Assembly (NCBI GenBank): GCA_018066125.1
Contig: JAGHSA010000008.1
Coordinates: 35,928 to 99,927, forward strand
DNA length: 64,000 nucleotides
DNA from: Candidatus Cryptobacteroides onthequi
GTDB lineage: Bacteria; Bacteroidota; Bacteroidia; Bacteroidales; UBA932
Reading direction: 5' to 3'
Shown piece by piece: positions 1-6,167 of this stretch (position 1 is its first letter; every line of letters begins with the position of its first letter). Under the pieces are notes generated by a model. It was given only the letters and a program-made list of their open reading frames with translations, did no database searches and was not told where the DNA came from. Made by a program: the position numbers and the translations under genes.

Positions 1-2
1 TG

Positions 3-158
3 ATCATACCCGGCGAGAACAACTTCCAGCTTGTTCTGACCGGCGGTACTGATGTTTATCTGATGAACATCCCATCCGGTGAGGTCTGGTATCTCAAGCC
101 TGGCACCATCCTCTCCTACAAAGGTGCACGTTTCGTCCTGCCAAAGACGGTGAATTAG
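3..158 (+). CDS. C-terminal fragment of an unidentified protein (cut by window start)
   Basis: An open frame enters from the left edge and runs 51 codons to a TAG at 156-158. The visible tail contains VYLMNIPSGEVWYL and KPGTILSYKGARFVLPKTVN, with alternating hydrophobic/polar residues as in a beta-rich domain. I do not recognise the family and the N-terminal part lies outside the window. No terminator hairpin was seen directly after the stop. The coding reading rests only on an open frame, so confidence is moderate. Confidence 0.5.
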   Translation: MIPGENNFQLVLTGGTDVYLMNIPSGEVWYLKPGTILSYKGARFVLPKTVN

Positions 159-287
159 TACTTTGGGTGACCTCCCTTCATCCATGCCATGGCGTAGTGT
201 CTGAGACCGGCACCTCTGTGGGCCTATGCGTTTTTGACATGAAAAGAGGCATTATCATGGCATTTTTCAATATGTCGCTGCGAGGGA

Positions 288-406
288 TTTTGGCAAGTTT
301 CGTTTTTGCGGATGTGCCCTACAGTATGCTGAAATGAGGGTTGGCAGAAACAGACCCCACCTGCAGCTGCCTTTGTTTCTGCTGACCTGCCTTACAGGTA
401 TCTGTA
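288..406 (+). repeat. Arm A of a 119-bp inverted repeat
   Basis: This segment matches the reverse complement of 13329-13447 over 119 bp with no indels. I count 9 mismatches (about 92% identity) and all nine are transitions. Weaker similarity continues inward for roughly 80 bp. The arms point toward each other and enclose about 13 kb. Inside is a small stem, ACCTG-5 nt-CAGGT, kept in both copies. It may be a dispersed intergenic element or a recombination substrate. Confidence 0.85.
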
Positions 407-504
407 TTGGGGGCGCACAAAAACAGTCCCTGCCAAAACTGTTCGTGTCTAATCCATTTTTTGTTCAAGCGGGTCATGGTCTTGACCCGTTAGAACAAAT
501 ATGA
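334..504 (+). CDS. Possible 56-aa ORF inside the inverted repeat (doubtful)
   Basis: An ATG at 334 opens 56 codons with a signal-peptide-like stretch (PHLQLPLFLLTCLTGIC). The same frame is open in the other repeat arm (minus strand from 13401), where that stretch is identical in protein although two codons differ synonymously (TTG/CTG, CTT/CTC). Its ATG overlaps the stop of a 32-codon frame from 239 in an ATGA arrangement. No ribosome-binding site or known family is visible, so this may be chance within a repeated noncoding element. Confidence 0.2.
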   Translation: MRVGRNRPHLQLPLFLLTCLTGICIGGAQKQSLPKLFVSNPFFVQAGHGLDPLEQI

Positions 505-580
505 GAATTATCAGCAGCAGGTGGCTGATGTGGTGGACTTATGCCGCCCAGAGCTGCGGCAGGGGCGGCCCGAGCCGAGG

Positions 581-774
581 CGGATACGGAAAGCCACTTG
601 CTCCCGGTTCGCAGCGGCTGCTTCGGCATCGGAAGAGCCTGTCGCGGCTAACTCCTCCTTTTAGTCTGCTTCGCAGCCTAACGTTCGTCAGACAAAAGCC
701 GCTCCCGGGCGGCTCTTCCGACACCTCAGCTTTTCCGCCGCTGCTCCAGGTCGCCGCGTGACTTCCCGTATCCG
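581..774. repeat. 194-bp imperfect palindrome
   Basis: Three nested arm pairs can be matched by eye: 581-597 with 758-774 (15 of 17 positions), 629-639 with 711-721 (11 of 11, TCGGAAGAGCC/GGCTCTTCCGA), and 658-668 with 689-698 (10 bp with one bulge). The apical loop is about 20 nt. The strand could fold into one long hairpin. No transposase is nearby. Possible identities are a MITE-like element, a structured RNA, or a decayed insertion end. Confidence 0.65.
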
Positions 775-821
775 GCTCTTTTGTCGTGCCGTGTGGGGCT
801 GAAGGTCCGTGGAACCGATGG

Positions 822-908
822 TGCCGCCCAATAGCTGCGGAGGTAAAGCCCCTGCGGCGGGCATTGCGGAGCTCATTTCTGCCCGCAAAGGGGCTTTCCC
901 GCAGTCGC
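822..908 (+). repeat. Structured hairpin repeat, copy 1
   Basis: This is one copy of an about 87-bp element also found at 34332-34420 and, truncated and inverted, at 13235-13284. It folds as AAAGCCCC (845-852) with GGGGCTTT (890-897) and GCGGGC (857-862) with GCCCGC (881-886), around an 18-nt loop containing GAGCTC. It resembles REP-type intergenic palindromes in position and size. Confidence 0.65.
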
Positions 909-1003
909 GGATGGGGCGGCAGTTTCAGCCGTGAAAACGGCGAATACGCGTCTGTGAATACAGCGAATCAACAGCAGGCAGTATCCATTTCAGGGAAATC
1001 CCT

Positions 1004-1011
1004 TATTTTTG
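1004..1011 (+). promoter_or_regulatory. -7 promoter box, TATTTTTG
   Basis: Matches the Bacteroidota housekeeping -7 consensus TAnnTTTG. Its last base lies 6 nt before the ATG at 1017, so the transcript would start at or next to the start codon. A clear -33 TTTG was not found. Confidence 0.55.
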
Positions 1012-1016
1012 TAGGC

Positions 1017-2498
1017 ATGAAACAGACCATCTTACGATACACCCTCGTGGCAGTCGCAATATTTTCGCTTGCAATCACTGTCAGCGCCAGAAAGGTTCAG
1101 CCGGCTCCTGGCATCAAGAACGCCTTTGACTATGGATTCAGGCCTGGCAATTCGGCCGAAGCAAACACCAGGGCACTCCAGGCCGCTCTTGACGGTGGCG
1201 GAAATGTGCAGGTCATTGTGCCCGGCACATATGACTTATGCCGCACCATCCTTCTGGACTCTGATACGAGGCTCGATTTCGGAGCCGGTGTCTACCTGCG
1301 CAAGGCCGTGGACAAGGATGGAAACAACGCATCCTATGTGTTCATGAACCGCGGTGCTTCGGACGGTACATGGAACGAGAATATCGTCATCCATGACCTG
1401 AACCTCTCCTGCAACGGTCTGGAGGTCAAGACACAGCATCCTGTATTCGGCATGAACGGACATCTGGCGTTCCTGCATGTCAGGAATCTCGAGATAGATG
1501 GTTTCACGATGATGGATGGCACATCCAGGACCTATGTCATACATGTTGTGGGATTTGAGGGTGTGCGCATAAGCAGGGTGCATATCGAGGGCATGAAGGA
1601 TGCCATCCACTTCTCGAACGGCCGCAAGTTCGTGATCCGCGACTGTATCTTCAAGACCTACGACGACCCGCTCGCCTTCAATGCGCATGACTACCTTGAT
1701 TACCTGCCGGAATACGGCTGGATCGAGGACGGAGTGGTGGAGAACTGCTACGACCTTGCGGATCCGGAGAATGGTACAACGGGCTTTTTCTGCCGCATCC
1801 TTGCCGGAGCGTGGCGCGACTGGGAGAGCGGGATGGAGTTCCAGCGCGGCGACACAGTCGTCAGCGACGGCCGCATCTATCGCGTTCTGGGTCCTGCGGA
1901 CAAAAAGATCTATACCTCGACCGTGCAGCCGACCTTCGCCCAGGGGGAACAGACGCTTCCCGATGGCGTGACCTGGAAGATGCTGCAGGACCACGGGATA
2001 GTCTATGGCGTGGGTTGCCGCAATATCCATTTCAAGGACATCTTCCTGCAGAAGCCGCGCAAGATCGCATTCCAGATACATTTCGACAAGGATCAATACT
2101 CGCGCAGCTATTATCCGGATTCGGCCCCGCCCGTTCAGGAGAATATGGTGTTTGAGAACATCTTCATTCAGGCTCCTATCCAGCAGCTCGTCAAGGCCAA
2201 GACTCCGATCAACAACTTCAAGCTGATCAACAGCATGCTCAACGGCAGCGAGATCTTTCTCTATGACATGGGGGAGGGCCTGCATTATGACACGACCCAT
2301 GTGCTGATGATGGGCACCACGTTTGCGGGTGACGGACATAACAACATCGTGCGCGCATCGCCGACGCGACCTGTCGATGTCAAGATCATCGGGAGCGTGA
2401 TAGAGGGGAAGGATTTCTCCGCTGCAGTCCGCAATGTAAAGGTGCTTGAATCCGACATCAAACTTGAAGAAACCACATCAGAGCACGAGCCGCTGTAG
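1017..2498 (+). CDS. Secreted right-handed beta-helix protein, GH28-like
   Basis: This is a 493-residue exported protein of the pectin-lyase-like beta-helix superfamily, probably acting on a plant or host polysaccharide in the periplasm or at the surface. Residues 1-23 form a signal peptide ending in VSA. Parallel beta-helix coils follow, and YDDPLAF resembles the GH28 catalytic Asp-Asp motif, but the GHG and RIK signatures of true polygalacturonases are not evident. An insertion rich in Gly/Asp/Val (GDTVVSDGRIY to PDGVTWKML) interrupts the helix and looks like a small carbohydrate-binding or tail-spike-type module. The frame stays open upstream to 786, but I chose ATG 1017 because the signal peptide begins there and a -7 box lies just upstream. 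Substrate cannot be assigned. Confidence 0.75.
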   Translation: MKQTILRYTLVAVAIFSLAITVSARKVQPAPGIKNAFDYGFRPGNSAEANTRALQAALDGGGNVQVIVPGTYDLCRTILLDSDTRLDFGAGVYLRKAVDKDGNNASYVFMNRGASDGTWNENIVIHDLNLSCNGLEVKTQHPVFGMNGHLAFLHVRNLEIDGFTMMDGTSRTYVIHVVGFEGVRISRVHIEGMKDAIHFSNGRKFVIRDCIFKTYDDPLAFNAHDYLDYLPEYGWIEDGVVENCYDLADPENGTTGFFCRILAGAWRDWESGMEFQRGDTVVSDGRIYRVLGPADKKIYTSTVQPTFAQGEQTLPDGVTWKMLQDHGIVYGVGCRNIHFKDIFLQKPRKIAFQIHFDKDQYSRSYYPDSAPPVQENMVFENIFIQAPIQQLVKAKTPINNFKLINSMLNGSEIFLYDMGEGLHYDTTHVLMMGTTFAGDGHNNIVRASPTRPVDVKIIGSVIEGKDFSAAVRNVKVLESDIKLEETTSEHEPL

Positions 2499-2505
2499 CC
2501 TGAGA

Positions 2506-2542
2506 GGCGGCGTGTGAAACGCGAGCCGTTTGATCTTTTTTT
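2506..2542 (+). terminator. Weak candidate terminator after the beta-helix gene
   Basis: A short imperfect stem (GCGT 2510-2513 with ACGC 2519-2522, extended by GGC/GCC with small bulges) precedes a run of seven T residues at 2536-2542. The stem is short and a spacer separates it from the T tract. Confidence 0.3.
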
Positions 2543-2544
2543 GG

Positions 2545-2552
2545 TAATTTTG
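2545..2552 (+). promoter_or_regulatory. -7 promoter box, TAATTTTG
   Basis: Matches TAnnTTTG, 23 nt before the ATG of the GAF-domain reductase gene. A TTTG at 2529-2532 is too close to be the -33 element. Confidence 0.5.
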
Positions 2553-2575
2553 GGGAAAATATTTGAGCGACGCTT

Positions 2576-3046
2576 ATGTCTATGGAAATTGAAATGACGG
2601 CCAAGGCGCAGAGGTATGCGACTCTGCTCTCTCAGGCACTATCACTCGCGGAAGGCGAGTCCGATGCCATCGCGGTGATGGCCAACCTCTCGGCTCTGGT
2701 ACACAGGGAGTTTGGATTCTGGTGGACAGGATTCTATATCGTCAGGGGCGGGGAACTGGTGCTCGGGCCATTTCAGGGACCTGTGGCGTGCATGCATATC
2801 GCCAAAGGGCGGGGAGTGTGCGGCACTTCATGGGCCGAGGGCAGGACCGTGGTCGTCCCGGACGTGGAAGAATTTCCAGGCCATATCGCATGCAGCAGCG
2901 AGTCCCGCAGCGAGATCGTCGTGCCTGTCCGCCAGGGCGGAAGAGTGGTGGCTGTGCTGGACATCGACAGCGAGAAACTTGCCACATTCGATGAGGTGGA
3001 TGCTCAGTGGCTGGAGAAAATCGTGGAGGCTGTCCCTTCGCTATAG
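2576..3046 (+). CDS. msrC: Free methionine-(R)-sulfoxide reductase (GAF domain)
   Basis: A 156-residue single GAF-domain protein that reduces free L-methionine-(R)-sulfoxide to methionine in the cytoplasm, using thioredoxin-type recycling. The family's three redox cysteines are visible: Cys72 in VACMHI, Cys82 in GRGVCGTS and Cys106 in GHIACSS. The conserved GPFQG upstream and VLDIDS downstream are also present. Length is normal for the family. In-frame ATGs at 2582 and 2594 are alternative starts; I kept 2576 because a -7 box lies 23 nt upstream. It is followed after 37 bp by a polysaccharide lyase gene with no obvious functional link. Confidence 0.9.
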   Translation: MSMEIEMTAKAQRYATLLSQALSLAEGESDAIAVMANLSALVHREFGFWWTGFYIVRGGELVLGPFQGPVACMHIAKGRGVCGTSWAEGRTVVVPDVEEFPGHIACSSESRSEIVVPVRQGGRVVAVLDIDSEKLATFDEVDAQWLEKIVEAVPSL

Positions 3047-3083
3047 GATAAAACGTCTCATTCAGTAGTATCTGTCATTGCTT

Positions 3084-6000
3084 ATGAAGTATATCCAACG
3101 AATACTGTCGGCAGCATCTCTGCTGCTGTCTCTCTGCCTTTCACCTGTCGTCTCTGCCCAGAATTACGACAAGCAGGCACCTCTGACGCTTCTCAACCGC
3201 TCGGTTCTCGACAGGAGCCGCAAGGCCATCCAGCGTGACGACATCTCGACACGCTCTGCCATCATGAGGCTGGTGCTTGAGGCCGATCAGCTGATGCAGC
3301 ATCCTGTGCCGTCGCCGACAGCCAGTGACACACGTGTGCTGAAGACTGTGTGCAGCGAGGCCAGAACCCTCGGCGAGGCTTACTATCTCACCGGTCAGGA
3401 GAAATATGCAGCCAGAGTATATGACTATATCAGGCCATGGCTGACCGATCCTGCCACCCGCATCCCGCCGCAACTGCCTGCGTCCACAGACTTCGCAGCG
3501 ATGAGCGACATCGTCGACATGCTCGACGGCTATCTGCTCACAGATGGCTCAAAGGCATGGAACAGCACGGACGATGCTGCCATGAGGCAATGGTTTGATG
3601 ATCTGCTGCAATGGCTCAGGGGAGATGAGATGACCGAAAGGATGAAACAGGCTGACGACTGTCAGGGCCTGGGATACGACATGCTTCTCACAGCATCGAA
3701 GACCTTCTTCGAAAGAGAATGGCTTCATGAGATGAAAGTGTTCGTCGATGCCACGACAAAGGCACGCCTGGACAGGGTACTTGCTGCCGACGGCAGAGTG
3801 ATGATCGGCACTGACAATACTGTCCTGGACGAAACCGAGCACCTTGTCACTATCGTGAGAATGGCCCTCATGGCAGAGAAGGCCGGATCCAACCTGTGGC
3901 TGTACGAGACAAAGAATGGCGGAAGCATAAGACAGTCCATCGAGTGGCTGGGCGATCGTCTGCTCGGCGACACGGAATGGGAGAAGAGCGGCGATGCCAA
4001 GAGCATAGTCCGCAACTACACATATATACTGCTCAGCGCAGCATGTCCTCTCGCAAGCAAGAAACTCTGCGAGGAGCGCCTGAACTCATTCGCAGAAAAG
4101 GTCAGAGGGATAGAGGACGTAAGTACTCTTTCATATCAGCTGACCACTCCTGTCGTATACGGTACATTGCTGAGCGATGAAGATTTCTTCGATATAGTCA
4201 ACCTCGACACTCCCGGCCTGGAGACTGTGAAAGCCGATGTCATATCGGGAGATATATCCACAGCCAAGAGTGAATTCGTCTCATACCTGCGCCACCGTGA
4301 GTACCGCTTCGACTGGAACAATGCCGACAACAGCAGAGACAACGGCAGTTATGATATCAATGAGGTGACCAACACTGTGAACAATCTTCTGCTGGGCGAG
4401 CAGTTTGGAGACACTGTCATCTGGACACGCAACAACACACCTCTGGAATATGAGGAATGGCCTTGGGGCCTGAGCCGTCACCAGTACTGGATAGGTCTGG
4501 GCAGAGCGTACAGAGACACAGGCGATGAGCGGTATGCCCGTGCTTTCGTCAGCCAGCTGAACAGCTGGATCGACCAGTCGCCGCTGCCTGACTACGATGC
4601 CAAGATAGACTATTCCCGCTGGCGTACAATAGAGGCTGGAATCCGTACCCTGGGAGCGTGGCCTATGGCGTATCTGTACTTCCTCCAGTCACCGAGCTTT
4701 GATGACGAGAGCCTGTTCCTGATGATGAAGTCGTTCTATGAGCACGCCATCCATCTGAGGAAGCATCACCGCACAAACAACTGGCTCTCGATGGAGATGA
4801 ACGGCCTGATGCATATAGCACTGATGTTCCCAGAATTCAAGGAGTCGGCTCAATGGGCTAAATATGCCGGTGACAAGATATACCATGAGACCGAAGTGCA
4901 GGTATATCCTGACGGGGCGCAGGTGGAACTGACACCGGGCTACCACGGTGCTGCGCTGAGCAATTTCCTCGGCCTGTATTCGATAGCCCAGGCCACCGGA
5001 TATGAGGGCCTTCCGAAGAACTTCAGCAAGAAACTGGAGAATATGTACAGCTACTATGTGAAGATAGTGTCCCCATCGGGTGAGGTGCCTGCTGTCAATG
5101 ATTCGGGATGGAATGATGCCCGTACATCTCTTTCCCAGGGCTTCGGCCTGTTCCCAGATCGTACAGATTTCCAGTATATCGCCACCAATGGCATGGAAGG
5201 GACAAAGCCGTCATTCACCTCGGCATGGATGCCGTGGGCCGGCTGGTATATGATGCGGTCCGGATGGGGGAAAGACGATCTGTACTCTCATTTCGAGGTG
5301 GGTCCGTATTCTCCGGGTCACCAGCATGAAGATAAACTCTCGCTTATTCTATATGCCTATGGCAGGAGGCTGATCACAGAGGGCGGCACCTATTCATACG
5401 ATACCTCCGACTGGCGCAGATACATCCTCTCGGCCCGTGCGCACAATGAAAGCAAGGTGGACGGCAAGTACCAGAACCGCCATGACTACGAGCCGGAAGA
5501 AGACCTGGAATACTCTCGTGAACCCATGGCAAACCGCTGGGTGAGCAATGACGACTGCGATTTCGGCGAAGGCTGGTATGACGAGGGTTTCGGCGATGAA
5601 GCCGGCAGGGATGACCGCAATGTAGAGCAGTATCGCGCCCTGACATTCATCAAGGACAGATACTGGATACTGTTCGACATCTTCACTCCAAAAGACGAGG
5701 CGCCGCACCGGTACGACAGTTATTTCCACTTCAATACCGACAGATACATCAAGGCTGGCAACTGTGTGATGTCGGATGACGAAGGTGCGAACATCGCCAT
5801 CATACCATTGCGCTCTGACACGGAAGTCGAAGTCATTTGCGGTCAGAAGGAGCCGGAGCTCCAGGGCTGGATACCTCAGTGGACCGAGGATGGTTACATC
5901 TACAACCCTGTAGCCACTCCGACTTTCAGCTGCAATGAGCCAGGACAGAGCGTGTCTGCATATATTCTCTATCCTCTGAAGCCGGGCGAGAAAAATCCGG

Positions 6001-6149
6001 TGAAGTCGGTTGGCATGAAAGGCGGCACCATCGTTGTGCGTTTCGCCGATGGCGGGAAAGACCGCATAACCTTCTCTGTCGAGGGCAAGAGGCTGAAGAC
6101 TCTCTCCTTCAGATCGAAGAGCAGGCGGTTCTCAATCCTCGCGGACTGA
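3084..6149 (+). CDS. Secreted polysaccharide lyase: alginate-lyase-like plus heparinase II/III domains
   Basis: A 1021-residue exported lyase that should cleave a uronic-acid-containing polysaccharide by beta-elimination. After a signal peptide (residues 1-25, ending SAQ), residues about 30-360 form an alpha/alpha toroid of the alginate-lyase type (ILSAACP region). A second toroid with the heparinase II/III N-terminal signature NNWLSMEMNG spans about 440-640, followed by the beta-sandwich heparinase II/III domain carrying PGHQHEDKLSL. Candidate catalytic residues are the Asn of NNW, the Tyr-His of GYHG and the His of GHQHE. The ATG at 3084 is preferred over an in-frame TTG at 3078. Single-toroid lyases of this clan are about 650-750 residues, so the extra N-terminal toroid is notable. 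Substrate and PL family number are not assignable by eye. Confidence 0.75.
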   Translation: MKYIQRILSAASLLLSLCLSPVVSAQNYDKQAPLTLLNRSVLDRSRKAIQRDDISTRSAIMRLVLEADQLMQHPVPSPTASDTRVLKTVCSEARTLGEAYYLTGQEKYAARVYDYIRPWLTDPATRIPPQLPASTDFAAMSDIVDMLDGYLLTDGSKAWNSTDDAAMRQWFDDLLQWLRGDEMTERMKQADDCQGLGYDMLLTASKTFFEREWLHEMKVFVDATTKARLDRVLAADGRVMIGTDNTVLDETEHLVTIVRMALMAEKAGSNLWLYETKNGGSIRQSIEWLGDRLLGDTEWEKSGDAKSIVRNYTYILLSAACPLASKKLCEERLNSFAEKVRGIEDVSTLSYQLTTPVVYGTLLSDEDFFDIVNLDTPGLETVKADVISGDISTAKSEFVSYLRHREYRFDWNNADNSRDNGSYDINEVTNTVNNLLLGEQFGDTVIWTRNNTPLEYEEWPWGLSRHQYWIGLGRAYRDTGDERYARAFVSQLNSWIDQSPLPDYDAKIDYSRWRTIEAGIRTLGAWPMAYLYFLQSPSFDDESLFLMMKSFYEHAIHLRKHHRTNNWLSMEMNGLMHIALMFPEFKESAQWAKYAGDKIYHETEVQVYPDGAQVELTPGYHGAALSNFLGLYSIAQATGYEGLPKNFSKKLENMYSYYVKIVSPSGEVPAVNDSGWNDARTSLSQGFGLFPDRTDFQYIATNGMEGTKPSFTSAWMPWAGWYMMRSGWGKDDLYSHFEVGPYSPGHQHEDKLSLILYAYGRRLITEGGTYSYDTSDWRRYILSARAHNESKVDGKYQNRHDYEPEEDLEYSREPMANRWVSNDDCDFGEGWYDEGFGDEAGRDDRNVEQYRALTFIKDRYWILFDIFTPKDEAPHRYDSYFHFNTDRYIKAGNCVMSDDEGANIAIIPLRSDTEVEVICGQKEPELQGWIPQWTEDGYIYNPVATPTFSCNEPGQSVSAYILYPLKPGEKNPVKSVGMKGGTIVVRFADGGKDRITFSVEGKRLKTLSFRSKSRRFSILAD

Positions 6150-6167
6150 CAGGCAGAAGCCGCTCCG

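Larger units (their letters stand above)
159..1016. other. 858-bp repeat-rich intergenic region
   Basis: This stretch holds no convincing conserved gene. It contains one arm of a 119-bp inverted repeat (288-406), a small hairpin at 470-489 (7-bp stem CGGGTCA/TGACCCG), a 194-bp imperfect palindrome (581-774), one copy of a structured hairpin repeat (822-908) and the promoter of the following gene. Open frames in it look like by-products of GC-rich repeats. Confidence 0.75.

Noticed and set aside
581-774. Integron attC-like site in the long palindrome
   Set aside because: A GCCTAAC near the loop resembles an R'' box, but no partner GTTRRRY box lies at the right place and no integron integrase is present.
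786-1016. Upstream extension of the beta-helix protein
   Set aside because: It crosses the hairpin repeat and a promoter box and would bury the signal peptide.
1236-2339. 367-codon minus-strand open frame
   Set aside because: Shadow of the beta-helix gene; composition lacks recognisable motifs and no promoter box is present.
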